DNA of 64,000 nucleotides from NORP259 sp041398705. GTDB taxonomy: Bacteria; Planctomycetota; UBA1135; GCA-002686595. The DNA is taken from the NCBI GenBank assembly GCA_041398705.1, contig JAWKUI010000001.1:558001-622000 (forward strand), in the 5' to 3' direction. The stretch's first letter is position 1; every line of letters starts with the position of its first letter. The notes beneath the pieces were generated by a model. It made no database searches, had not been told where the DNA came from, and saw only the letters and a program-made list of their open reading frames with translations. A program made the position numbers and the translations under genes. Positions 52,898 through 60,841 of the stretch are shown here, in pieces.

Positions 52898-53152
52898 ATG
52901 TCTCCCCTGATCGTTTGGAACGCCTGGAAGTCGCAAATGGCCGTCTTTGCCGGTTCGGCTGCGGCTCTATTGGCGCTTCTCCAGAAGGCCCCGGTGCACA
53001 TCGCCTGCTTGCGCGGTGCCGGCGCCTGGCTGGCGGTCACCCTCGTGGGACGACTGGTTTCCGCCCTGCTCGAGCGGGTCGAGCAATCCGACGCCGAGCG
53101 GGCGGCGGCCGAGGCTGCGGCCCGGGCCGCGGCGCAGGAGGAGGGGCAATGA
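52898..53152 (+). CDS. Small membrane protein between flhG and fliA
   Basis: 84 residues. One or two hydrophobic stretches (FAGSAAALLALLQ and AGAWLAVTLVGRLVSALL) and an Ala/Glu-rich helical tail. It is in the operon order but not similar to a named flagellar protein. An 11-codon open frame overlaps its stop (53149-53184) and runs into the fliA leader; that is probably not a gene. Confidence 0.6.
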   Translation: MSPLIVWNAWKSQMAVFAGSAAALLALLQKAPVHIACLRGAGAWLAVTLVGRLVSALLERVEQSDAERAAAEAAARAAAQEEGQ

Positions 53153-53176
53153 GTCCTGTGACCATGGGAGGCATCG

Positions 53177-53929
53177 ATGGTTGATGCCTACGCCAGCAAC
53201 ATGGGGGGCGACAGCTCCATGCGGGATCAATTGATCCTGGATCACATCCCGCTGCTCAAGCACATCGCGGGCCGCATGACCCTGGACCTTCCGGGGGGCA
53301 TGGACCGCGACGATCTGTACGGATTCGGCATGCTCGGCCTGATTGCCGCCGCCGATTCCTGGGACCCGGACCGAGGTCTGAAGTTCTCGACCTACGCCTA
53401 TCCGCGCATTCGCGGGGCGATCCTCGACGAATTGCGGCGCAGTGATTTCCTGCCGCGCGGTCGCCGGGAGAAGGTGCGGGACATGGATGCCGCCGTGGCG
53501 CGCATCGAGCAGGCGACCGGGGCTCCCCCGGCGCCGGAAGCTCTGGCCCAAGAAATGGGCATTTCGCTCGATGAACTCGACGAGATCATCGCAGCCGCCT
53601 CCAGTGCCTCGGAGGCCAATCTGCAGGAGGCGCCCGGCGAAAGCCTGGCCAGCTTGCTGCGGGATCCGCAATCCCCCGATCCGGTGGAGAGCGCGGAGTG
53701 GAATGAATTGAAAGACCTGCTCGTGACCGTCATCTCCGAGTTGCCGGAACCCGAGCGCAGCGTCATCACCTTGTATTACGCGGAAGAGCTCCTGCTGCGG
53801 GAGATCGCGACCATTCTCGACGTTACCGAGTCGCGCGTCTCCCAGATCCATAGCAGGGCCTTGTTCCGCCTGAATGGTCAACTCGTCAAGAAAATGGGCG
53901 CCATCGTAGATGGCGAAGGAGAAGCGTAA
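53177..53929 (+). CDS. fliA: Flagellar sigma factor FliA (sigma-28)
   Basis: 250 residues from ATG 53177 with GGGAGG at a good distance. Region 2 is clear (LDLPGGMDRDDLYGFGMLGLIAAAD and FSTYAYPRIRGAILDELR). Region 3 has the KVRDMDAAVARIEQATG helix. Region 4 ends with the helix-turn-helix EIATILDVTESRVSQIHSRA. FliA/WhiG family; should read the late promoters of fliD, motA and flgM. Confidence 0.96.
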   Translation: MVDAYASNMGGDSSMRDQLILDHIPLLKHIAGRMTLDLPGGMDRDDLYGFGMLGLIAAADSWDPDRGLKFSTYAYPRIRGAILDELRRSDFLPRGRREKVRDMDAAVARIEQATGAPPAPEALAQEMGISLDELDEIIAAASSASEANLQEAPGESLASLLRDPQSPDPVESAEWNELKDLLVTVISELPEPERSVITLYYAEELLLREIATILDVTESRVSQIHSRALFRLNGQLVKKMGAIVDGEGEA

Positions 53930-54156
53930 TGGACGGACAGATAGGCCCAATCCACCCCTCGATCCGGGTCACAGGGACTCCGAGCGGAACCAACCAACGC
54001 AAGAACAAACAGGCCTTCCGCCTCGAATCGGAGGAATCCGAAACCGACCCGGAAGGTGAGCCGAGCAAAGACACGCACCCCGAAAACCACAAAGACCTTC
54101 CGGTCGGCCACGCGCGCTTCGATGAGAGCGGGCGCCGATTGGACACCACCGCCTGA
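53929..54156 (+). CDS. Short hydrophilic protein of unknown function after fliA
   Basis: 75 residues, starting on the A of the fliA stop (TAATG). Very polar and charged (ESEESETDPEGEPSKD), ending in a short VGHARFDESGRR segment. No fold can be assigned. Its tight junction with fliA and the next gene suggests it is translated, but it could be a fragment. Confidence 0.45.
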   Translation: MDGQIGPIHPSIRVTGTPSGTNQRKNKQAFRLESEESETDPEGEPSKDTHPENHKDLPVGHARFDESGRRLDTTA

Positions 54157-54159
54157 ACC

Positions 54160-54393
54160 ATGCAATCGATCATCCTCAAGGGCAACGACGGCCGCGTGCA
54201 GTCCCTGGCCGTCAACGACCTGGTCTCCGGGGGCCCGAAAGCCGCTAGCAAACCCGGCAAGAGCTCCCAGGATCGCTGTGAAACCCGCCTCGAAGTGCTG
54301 CGCGTCGGCGGCGAGGTGCGCGGCATCGAAGTGCATTGTTCCTGCGGTGAGGTCACCGTCATCGAACTCGAGTATCCCGGCGGAAAAGCCTGA
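54160..54393 (+). CDS. Small Cys-x-Cys protein of unknown function
   Basis: 77 residues, only 3 bases after the previous stop. A basic loop (KAASKPGKSSQDRCE) precedes the beta-like end LRVGGEVRGIEVHCSCGEVT, with a CSCGE motif that might bind metal. No family is recognised. It looks conserved in position rather than spurious because of the coupled start. Confidence 0.5.
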   Translation: MQSIILKGNDGRVQSLAVNDLVSGGPKAASKPGKSSQDRCETRLEVLRVGGEVRGIEVHCSCGEVTVIELEYPGGKA

Positions 54394-54406
54394 ACCCCCT
54401 GATCCC

Positions 54407-54994
54407 ATGAAGTTCCCGTCCCGACTTCTGAACGCGCTCCCGTTGTTCGCCCTCGGCGCCTGCGCCATGGCGCCGACCCACCAATCGATGCCTCCCCTGT
54501 CCACCGCGGGCTGGGAGAACTCGGTGGGGCAGCCCGGCGCGGTGCTCTACGGCCGCGATGGCAGCCCGGTTGGCGCCGGTCGCGCGCCGCAACCGGTCTA
54601 TTCCGCCGCGCCCCAGCAGCAGGCTCCGCAGCCCGCGGTCACCGCGACCGAGGGCATGCCGCACCGTCCCGAAGAAGCTTCTGGCAGCCGTCCGGTTCTG
54701 CTCGAGCTGTACCAGGAAGTGGTCAGCGAGCGCGAGAACCTGGCGTTGCAGCTCGAAGTGACCCAGGACGCGCTGAAGTCCTGCGAAGATCGCATCCTCG
54801 ACCTCGAACAGCGCATGCAGGCCGAGATCGAAGCGCGCACCAGCGCCGATGCCGCCAAGGAAGAAGCCCTGGCCCAATCGGCCGACCTGGGCCGCCGCCT
54901 GGCCGTGGCGCAGATGCGCCGCCTCGAAGCCGAGAAGATGCTGCTCGAGAAAACCCTCGCCGAACGCCGCAAACTGGCGGAGAGCGCCGAATGA
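54407..54994 (+). CDS. Lipoprotein with coiled coil at the end of the fliA operon
   Basis: 195 residues from ATG 54407. A signal sequence ends in ALGAC, a lipobox with Cys near residue 19. The C-terminal ~100 residues are a coiled coil (LLELYQEVVSERENLALQLEV onwards). Located in the outer membrane or periplasm. Overlaps the next lipoprotein by 4 bases. No name can be given. Confidence 0.7.
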   Translation: MKFPSRLLNALPLFALGACAMAPTHQSMPPLSTAGWENSVGQPGAVLYGRDGSPVGAGRAPQPVYSAAPQQQAPQPAVTATEGMPHRPEEASGSRPVLLELYQEVVSERENLALQLEVTQDALKSCEDRILDLEQRMQAEIEARTSADAAKEEALAQSADLGRRLAVAQMRRLEAEKMLLEKTLAERRKLAESAE

Positions 54995-55635
54995 ACAGGT
55001 TGCGCAGTGCTCTTCTGATCCTGGCCTGCCTGCCCGCCGCCTGCGCGACGACGGCCGGCCCGCCCCCCGTGCTGGGTTCGGCCCGGGTGGTTTCGGACAT
55101 CGATTCGTACTCGCTGCGGCGCATCGGATTGCTGCCCCTGGAGGGCATGGATCCGACGCTCGCCGAGAGCCGCGAGATGGCGATGGTGCTCGGCGCGGAA
55201 TTCGCTGCACGCACGGGCCTCGAAGTCCTGGTCATGCAACCGAGCGACCTGACCGAGGTCACGCACCTCGAACCGCACCGCCTGGGGCGCTTCGAGATCG
55301 CCACCGTCATCGAACTGGGCCGCCGCCACCGCCTCGACGCGTTGCTGGTGCCCTCGCTCATCGAACGCCGCGGCTACCCGCCGCAGCGCCTCACCCTGCA
55401 GGTCGACCTGGTGTCCACCGAAACCGGCATGAGCCTCTGGTTCGGCCAGGTCCAAGCCGATGCCGGCGAAGGACGCACCCAGGAAGCCGTCGAATACTGG
55501 GTGGAATCCGAGAATGGCGAGCGGGGCTGCGACTGGCAGGTCGTGCTGCTCTCGCCGAAGCGCTTCTACCGCTTCGTGTGCCACCAGCTCCTGGCTCGCT
55601 TCCAGCCCAACGAGAACCCGAACCCGCTGCCCTGA
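54991..55635 (+). CDS. Lipoprotein of unknown function, last gene of the fliA operon
   Basis: 214 residues. Lipobox LPAAC at ~15-19. The mature part has a strand pattern RRIGLLPLEGMDP then ALLVPSLIERRGY that recalls the nucleotide-free ABA domains of CsgG/FlgT-like lipoproteins. This is only a fold impression. Could be an outer-membrane basal-body lipoprotein, since flgH and flgI are not in this window. Terminator 25 bases after the stop. Confidence 0.65.
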   Translation: MNRLRSALLILACLPAACATTAGPPPVLGSARVVSDIDSYSLRRIGLLPLEGMDPTLAESREMAMVLGAEFAARTGLEVLVMQPSDLTEVTHLEPHRLGRFEIATVIELGRRHRLDALLVPSLIERRGYPPQRLTLQVDLVSTETGMSLWFGQVQADAGEGRTQEAVEYWVESENGERGCDWQVVLLSPKRFYRFVCHQLLARFQPNENPNPLP

Positions 55636-55660
55636 GCGGTTCGACAGCCGTCTAGCGGCC

Positions 55661-55696
55661 TGGGCCCGCTGCACCGGGAGGGGTGCAGCGGGCCCA
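55661..55696 (+). terminator. Terminator of the fliO-fliA operon
   Basis: Perfect 15-bp stem (TGGGCCCGCTGCACC / GGTGCAGCGGGCCCA) with a 6-base loop, followed by GTTTCATTTG. Confidence 0.9.
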
Positions 55697-55775
55697 GTTT
55701 CATTTGCGGTGAATCCCCGGGCGCTTCTGGGGTACCATGCCGGAACATTCGAGTTCCCCGATTGCCCCGACTGCC

Positions 55776-56690
55776 ATGCGCCTCCATTTCCCCGGCCGCT
55801 TCGCCCCGCTTGCCGTTTTCCTGACCCTGCCGGTCGCCTGCCACTCAAACCCCGAGAAGCCAGCAGGGGTGAGGGAGTTGCTCCAGCAGCGCCATGCGGA
55901 GGTGGAAGCCATCCATGCGGATCTGGAGCATTTCCTGGCCGAGGCGGTCTATCGGGGCAATGAGCGCCTATCGCAGGGGGTCCTGGGCCAAAGCTACGCC
56001 ATCGAACGGGCCTCGTTTGCCCGGGCCGCGTGCTTCGTTCCGAGTGAATTGCAGCCGGGTCTTGCGATGACGGACTACATGGTGCGCGACGGTAATCCCG
56101 AGCCGTTTGAAGCCGTTGCGGGTGAAGTCCGGCGGCTGGGTGGCGCGGTCATCGAGTGGACGGACGCGTACTCCGTTCTTCAGGAGCGCGTGGTGCAGTT
56201 TGAGGGGGCCCGCATCGTTGAAGTACAAGAGCAGGCGGCGGGCGCCGGAATGAGCGCGATGGCCGATGTGGATGTGCGAGTGCTCATGCGCCGAGCCATT
56301 GTCGCCCGGGAGCAAGCCCTGCCGAGCGCGCCGGACGGGTTGGCGGCGGGGGCTCCGGTTCGTTTTCTCGGGGCGACGGGCGGAGCGGCCGGTTTCGTGC
56401 TGGAATCCCCCGATAGCCTGCCTTCGCCCAGGCGCCTAGAAGGCGACGGATACGGCTCCATTCCCTTCTTCCAGGCTTTCTCGGAGCAGGAGGGCGAGGC
56501 TTGGAAGGATGCCGAGCGGGTCGAGGCGCGGGGCATCATGCGGCTGAAACTCGAGTACGACATCGAAGCCGGCACTTGGTGTTTCGTGGACATCGTGCAG
56601 CAGCCGGCCGTGGATCTGGGCTTTTCTCTGACCCGGGAGCCCTCCCGCCCCCTGCCCTCCCACGTCTTTTCGTGGGTGCTACCGGACTGA
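55776..56690 (+). CDS. Lipoprotein of unknown function
   Basis: 304 residues from ATG 55776. Lipobox LPVAC near residue 22. A helical stretch (ELLQQRHAEVEAIHADLEHFL) is followed by a mixed globular region. Downstream of the flagellar operon terminator, so it is a separate unit. Nothing ties it to motility beyond location. Confidence 0.6.
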   Translation: MRLHFPGRFAPLAVFLTLPVACHSNPEKPAGVRELLQQRHAEVEAIHADLEHFLAEAVYRGNERLSQGVLGQSYAIERASFARAACFVPSELQPGLAMTDYMVRDGNPEPFEAVAGEVRRLGGAVIEWTDAYSVLQERVVQFEGARIVEVQEQAAGAGMSAMADVDVRVLMRRAIVAREQALPSAPDGLAAGAPVRFLGATGGAAGFVLESPDSLPSPRRLEGDGYGSIPFFQAFSEQEGEAWKDAERVEARGIMRLKLEYDIEAGTWCFVDIVQQPAVDLGFSLTREPSRPLPSHVFSWVLPD

Positions 56691-56730
56691 CCCCACAGGG
56701 CGCCGCTCCACCGCGGGAGTTAAATGAAAA

Positions 56731-56765
56731 AAACGGCCCGGCCGCGGTGAGCGGCTGGGCCGTTT
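56731..56765. terminator. Bidirectional terminator between the lipoprotein and flgM-like genes
   Basis: 15-bp stem AAACGGCCCGGCCGC / GCGGCTGGGCCGTTT with one G-U pair. On the minus strand it is followed by TTTTTTCATTT, a strong T-run, and it sits between two convergent stops. Confidence 0.9.
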
Positions 56766-56783
56766 CGTGAGGTTCCTGAGAGA

Positions 56784-57125
56784 TCAGGAAGCGTCGCCAA
56801 GAAGGCGGCGGGCGGCCTGTTCCATGCGCTCCTGACTGTTCAGGGAGCCGCTCTGGTAGGCGTCCTTCAGTTCCTGCACAAGGCTGGCACGCAGGCTCTC
56901 GCCGCGCAGGTCGCCATCGATGCGACGTTGGGCCGAAGCGGAGAGCTCGAGCGTATCGCGCTGTCCGGGACGGGCCGCCTCCTCGGCATCTTGCAAGGCT
57001 TCCATGGCGCGCGCGGTGGCCTGCTTGCTTTCTTGCAGGGATTGCGCGTGGGGCTTCGGGCCGGGGGCCTGAGTCTCGGCCGCCCGGTTGGTCCGGAGCT
57101 GGTTGTTGGATTTGCGGATTTCCAT
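56784..57125 (-). CDS. flgM: FlgM-like anti-sigma-28 factor
   Basis: 113 residues from ATG 57125. The polar, disordered N-terminus and the C-terminal half DTLELSASAQRRI with LVQELKDAYQSGSLNSQERMEQAARRLLG fit FlgM (substrate-like helix that binds FliA region 4). A long continuation of the frame upstream is just antisense to the next gene. AAGGGG lies 9 bases before the ATG. A sigma-28-like promoter is at 57160-57186. Confidence 0.78.
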   Translation of the reverse strand: MEIRKSNNQLRTNRAAETQAPGPKPHAQSLQESKQATARAMEALQDAEEAARPGQRDTLELSASAQRRIDGDLRGESLRASLVQELKDAYQSGSLNSQERMEQAARRLLGDAS

Positions 57126-57159
57126 AGCTGAACCCCTTTGATGGAGCTTTCCACCTGGG

Positions 57160-57186
57160 TTTTCGGCTGAACCGACCCAGGCCTTA
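57160..57186 (-). promoter_or_regulatory. Candidate sigma-28 (FliA) promoter of flgM
   Basis: Minus strand TAAG (57186-57183), exactly 15 bases, GCCGAAAA (57167-57160). Consensus is TAAA, 15 bases, GCCGATAA: 3 of 4 and 7 of 8. Predicted start about 28 bases before the ATG. Confidence 0.62.
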
Positions 57187-57308
57187 GGGCCGAATCCGGA
57201 AAACGGGGTGAATCTCTCAGGATGAGAGACAGTCGGCCCTGGCGGGCCCTGGGGGCGATTGCCCGGGGGCGGCTTGAGCCCCGGCCCCATCCCGGAGAAC
57301 ATACGGCC

Positions 57309-59696
57309 ATGCGGCGAGCCTTCCTGACCCTCCTCCTGGCCCTGGCGAGCCCCGTGCTGGCCTGGCAGACCCAGGCCGAATCCGAGTCCCGGGCCCACTA
57401 CGTGATCCGCGCCCAGGTCGAACCCGGCGAGCGGGCCCTGCAGGGCTCGCTGACCCTGCGCTGGCACAACGGCACCGACACGGCGGCCAGCGAGCTCTGG
57501 TTCCACCTGCACCACAATGCCTACGCCAACAACCGCAGCACGCACCTGTCCGAGTCGGACGGCATGTTGCGCGGGGTCAAGATGACCGACGGTTGGGGAT
57601 GGCAGAAGATCACGGCGATCTCCGCCCAGGGGCAGGACCTGACCGCGGGCATCGATTGGATGGTGTCGGCGGTGCCCGAAGGGGCGCAGGAGCCGGACGA
57701 CATCGGCGATCGCACGATCTTCCGCGTGACGCTTCCCGAGCCGGTGGCGCCCGGTGCTGACGTCGAAGTGGCGATCGAATGGCAATCGCAGATCCCGCGG
57801 GTGCGGCGACGCACGGGCATCAAAGACGACTTCCTGCTGATGTCGCACTGGTTCCCGAAGCTCGGGGTATTCGAAGGGCAGAAGGGTTGGAACTGTCACC
57901 GGTTCCACATGAACACTGAGTTCTACGCGGACTACGGAACCTACGACGTGACGATCGACTTGCCCGAGCGGTTTGCCGAAGGGCCCGATGAACAGGGCCG
58001 TTGGACGGCGAAAGTCGGCGCGTCGGGGGCCATGGCCGAAGCGCCGCGCGTGCAGGATGGGCGGCTCGTGGTGCGCTACCTCGCGCCTTCCGAAGGCGAT
58101 CGCGCGTACAACGATCCGATCACCGGCAGCGCGCCGCTGGTACACGGCTTCGCCTGGACCGCCGATCCCGGCTATCGAGTGCATCGCCAGCGTTTCGTCT
58201 ATGCCGATTGGGCCGCGAAGTACCAGACCGAAGTCCAGGCCGCGGCCATCGCCTTCCGCCGCCCCGTCGAACAACTGCGCCTGCGCGACGTGCAGGTGAA
58301 CGTGCTGATCCAGCCCGAACACGAGGGGCAGTGGCAGCGGCACTTCGACGCGACCTGCGCGGCGCTGTTCTTCTACGGTTTGTGGTGGGGCGAGTATCCG
58401 TACGAGGAAATCACCGTCGTCGATCCCGCCTTCGGTGCGAGTGGCGCCGGCGGCATGGAGTATCCGACTCTGTTCACCGCGGGCACGCGCCGATACACCG
58501 AACCGGCCATGCACAGCCCCGAATCGGTGACGGTGCACGAAGCCGGCCACCAGTTCTGGTACGGCCTTGTGGGCAACAACGAGTACGAAGCGGCGTGGTT
58601 GGACGAAGGCTTCAACTCGTACACGGACTCGGAGGTGCTTTGGCGGCACTACGGGCCCTCCCGCGACGAGACGCGCTACTCGAATCTGCCCGTGTGGGGT
58701 CGCCGGGCTGCCGCGCTGCCCGCAACGGGGGGCAGCGCGGGACTGTTGACCGCCGCGCGCTGGAAGGTGCCGAACCCCTTCGACTGGAAGTGGCTGAACT
58801 CGATGACCCTCGAGCCCACCGACGTTTCGCCGTTCATCGCTTGGTACCGCGACCAACCGCTGCTCACCTTCGTCGATCAGTACACCGATCCCCGTTGGGG
58901 TGACCGCAGCGGATACCTGCGGGGCCCGGGGGTCGATCCGTTGACCACCCACGCGTTTGCGCACCGGGACAGCGGCAGCTATCGCACGAACAGCTATCCG
59001 CGCACGGCGGTGGCCTTGCGTTCGTTGTCCGCCGTGGTGGGCAAAGACGCCTTCCTGCGCGGCATGCGCCATTACGCGGATGGTTGGCGCTACCGGCATC
59101 CGTATCCCGGCGACTTCTTCCAGGCCTTCCAAGAAGGAGCGGAAAGCGACGTGAGCTGGTACTTCGACGAGGTCTTCCGCGGGCTCGGTACCGTCGACTG
59201 GTCGGTGACCGTGAGCGATCGCGACGGCTGGAAGGACGCGGGCATGTTCCCCGACGCGAGCGGGGAGTGGGTCGATGCCAAGGCGCGGAGCGAAGCCGAA
59301 AAGGCGGTCGGGGAGGGAGAATCCGCCGAAGCACCCGCGCCGGCCCCCGAAAAGGCCGCGCGTCCGCGGCGCCAGGAGGTGGTGATCAGCCGCCGCGGTT
59401 CGCTGCGCCTGCCGCTCACCATCGCAGTGCGCTACGAGGGCGGGGAAGAGCAGCGCTACGTCTGGACCCGCGAGCAACAGGAACAATGCGCTTGGTGGCG
59501 CCTGCCCCTGCCGGCGGGCGAAACCAAGTTGAGCAGCGTCGTGATCGATCCCGATCGCGGCTACTACCTCGACGAGAACATGGGCGACAACCAATGGTAT
59601 GCCAAGGGTTCGACCGCCAGGTCGCTGCGCTGGGGCGAACGCGTCTTCACCCAGTATTCCCACCTTCTCCAGTTCTTCTCGGGTTTCGGAGGCTGA
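57309..59696 (+). CDS. M1-family (gluzincin) metallopeptidase
   Basis: 795 residues from ATG 57309, which gives a signal peptide (FLTLLLALASPVLAW). The zinc site is HEAGH (410-414) with E433 at the correct 18-residue spacing (EAAWLDEGF). GGMEYPT supplies the exopeptidase-type GxMEN-like segment in altered form. An N-terminal beta-domain precedes it and a beta-rich C-terminal domain follows. A secreted or periplasmic aminopeptidase-like enzyme. Followed after 4 bases by a membrane protein gene. Confidence 0.9.
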   Translation: MRRAFLTLLLALASPVLAWQTQAESESRAHYVIRAQVEPGERALQGSLTLRWHNGTDTAASELWFHLHHNAYANNRSTHLSESDGMLRGVKMTDGWGWQKITAISAQGQDLTAGIDWMVSAVPEGAQEPDDIGDRTIFRVTLPEPVAPGADVEVAIEWQSQIPRVRRRTGIKDDFLLMSHWFPKLGVFEGQKGWNCHRFHMNTEFYADYGTYDVTIDLPERFAEGPDEQGRWTAKVGASGAMAEAPRVQDGRLVVRYLAPSEGDRAYNDPITGSAPLVHGFAWTADPGYRVHRQRFVYADWAAKYQTEVQAAAIAFRRPVEQLRLRDVQVNVLIQPEHEGQWQRHFDATCAALFFYGLWWGEYPYEEITVVDPAFGASGAGGMEYPTLFTAGTRRYTEPAMHSPESVTVHEAGHQFWYGLVGNNEYEAAWLDEGFNSYTDSEVLWRHYGPSRDETRYSNLPVWGRRAAALPATGGSAGLLTAARWKVPNPFDWKWLNSMTLEPTDVSPFIAWYRDQPLLTFVDQYTDPRWGDRSGYLRGPGVDPLTTHAFAHRDSGSYRTNSYPRTAVALRSLSAVVGKDAFLRGMRHYADGWRYRHPYPGDFFQAFQEGAESDVSWYFDEVFRGLGTVDWSVTVSDRDGWKDAGMFPDASGEWVDAKARSEAEKAVGEGESAEAPAPAPEKAARPRRQEVVISRRGSLRLPLTIAVRYEGGEEQRYVWTREQQEQCAWWRLPLPAGETKLSSVVIDPDRGYYLDENMGDNQWYAKGSTARSLRWGERVFTQYSHLLQFFSGFGG

Positions 59697-59700
59697 TCCA

Positions 59701-60759
59701 ATGAACGCGTTGCACCCCCGCTCCCGTATTCGCCAGGGACGCCTGTTCCTGCTCTCCCTGCGAGTCGCCGCCGCCCGGGTTTCGATTTGGGCGGGCATTG
59801 CCGGTTTGTTCGCTTTGGGCGGATTGGCTTTGGCGCGGCCCTGGAGTCAGTTCTTCGGCGGAATCGACGGCCATCGCTACGAAGCCCACGAGCAGTTCGC
59901 GTCGCTCGACGTGGTGTTCCGCCACGACCAAAGCGCCGCCCTCTCCCAACTCGGTCAAAGCACCGCCCAAAGCGCGGTCGTGCTCGCCCTGATCGCCTGG
60001 CTGCTCGGCATCTTCGTGGCCGGCGGCTGGCTGCAGGTCATCGCCGAACGGGCCCAGACCCAGGTCCTGCGGCGCTTCTGCGCGGGCGGCGCGCGGCATT
60101 TCCTGCGGTTCCTGCGCCTCTCGCTGCTGCTGCTCGTGGCGCTCGGCCTCGTGCGCTGGCTGCTGTACGGCCCGCCGTTCGAGTCGCTTGTCCTGCGCAA
60201 ACTGCTCGGATTGCCCGCCACCGACCTGTTGCCGGGCCGCCAGATGGAATCCATCGGTTCCGAAGCGACCCGCGACCGAGTCCTTTGGCTGCGCGATGGG
60301 CTCATGGCCCTCTCGTTCCTGTACCTGATGGCGCTCGGCTACTACGCCCGCGCCCGCATGGCTGTCTTGAGCAAACGCAGCGCCTGGGCGGCGTTGGGTT
60401 GGGCATTCGGCGCGACCCTGCGTGCGCCGCTGCGCACCCTTGGACCGCTCACCGGCATCCTGCTGGTGGAACTGTTCGTGTTGACCGCGATCCTTGGTCC
60501 CGTTTCGCGCTGGCTCAACGGGCGCCTGGCTGGCGGGGCCAATCTCACGACCGTTTGGGTTCTCGCGGGGATCGGCCTGCTGGCCCTGGTGCTGCGGGAG
60601 ATCGCCCGCGGGGCGCGCTACCACACGGCGCTGGTGGTGACCAAAGCCAACATCCGCAGCCACGTGCACCCCGATCCGTGGCAGACCATCGGTGCGCCTG
60701 GTGGGCCCCAGTATCCGGTGCAACAGGACGGCGACGAGCGCTACGGCGTTTCGGTTTGA
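59701..60759 (+). CDS. Multi-spanning membrane protein of unknown function
   Basis: 352 residues from ATG 59701. Around six membrane helices: VSIWAGIAGLFALGGLAL, VVLALIAWLLGIFVAGGW, LLLLVALGLVRWLLYG, LMALSFLYLMALGYYA, LLVELFVLTAILG and VWVLAGIGLLALVL. No family recognised. Four bases after the peptidase gene, so it is likely co-transcribed and may be functionally linked. Confidence 0.65.
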   Translation: MNALHPRSRIRQGRLFLLSLRVAAARVSIWAGIAGLFALGGLALARPWSQFFGGIDGHRYEAHEQFASLDVVFRHDQSAALSQLGQSTAQSAVVLALIAWLLGIFVAGGWLQVIAERAQTQVLRRFCAGGARHFLRFLRLSLLLLVALGLVRWLLYGPPFESLVLRKLLGLPATDLLPGRQMESIGSEATRDRVLWLRDGLMALSFLYLMALGYYARARMAVLSKRSAWAALGWAFGATLRAPLRTLGPLTGILLVELFVLTAILGPVSRWLNGRLAGGANLTTVWVLAGIGLLALVLREIARGARYHTALVVTKANIRSHVHPDPWQTIGAPGGPQYPVQQDGDERYGVSV

Positions 60760-60773
60760 CCCCAAGGGGTGAA

Positions 60774-60819
60774 AAGCGCGCAGGCCGCCGGTCCCTTGGA
60801 CCCGGCGGCCTGCGCGCTT
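60774..60819. terminator. Strong bidirectional terminator between convergent genes
   Basis: Stem AAGCGCGCAGGCCGCCGG / CCGGCGGCCTGCGCGCTT (18 bp) around a 10-base centre. A GAAAA stretch precedes it on the plus strand, giving TTTTC on the minus strand. It lies between stops at 60759 and 60842. Confidence 0.88.
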
Positions 60820-60841
60820 GTATGGACCGGAGTCCGAAGGA

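Noticed and set aside
53149..53184. An 11-codon open frame overlapping the 84-residue gene and running into fliA
   Set aside because: Too short, and it contains the fliA ribosome-binding site.
57126..59798. Open frame of about 890 codons on the minus strand continuing upstream of the FlgM-like gene
   Set aside because: It is antisense to the M1 peptidase, whose motifs are intact, and its residues are His/Arg/Gly/Val-rich as expected for a shadow of GC-rich coding. Only the last 113 residues are a gene.
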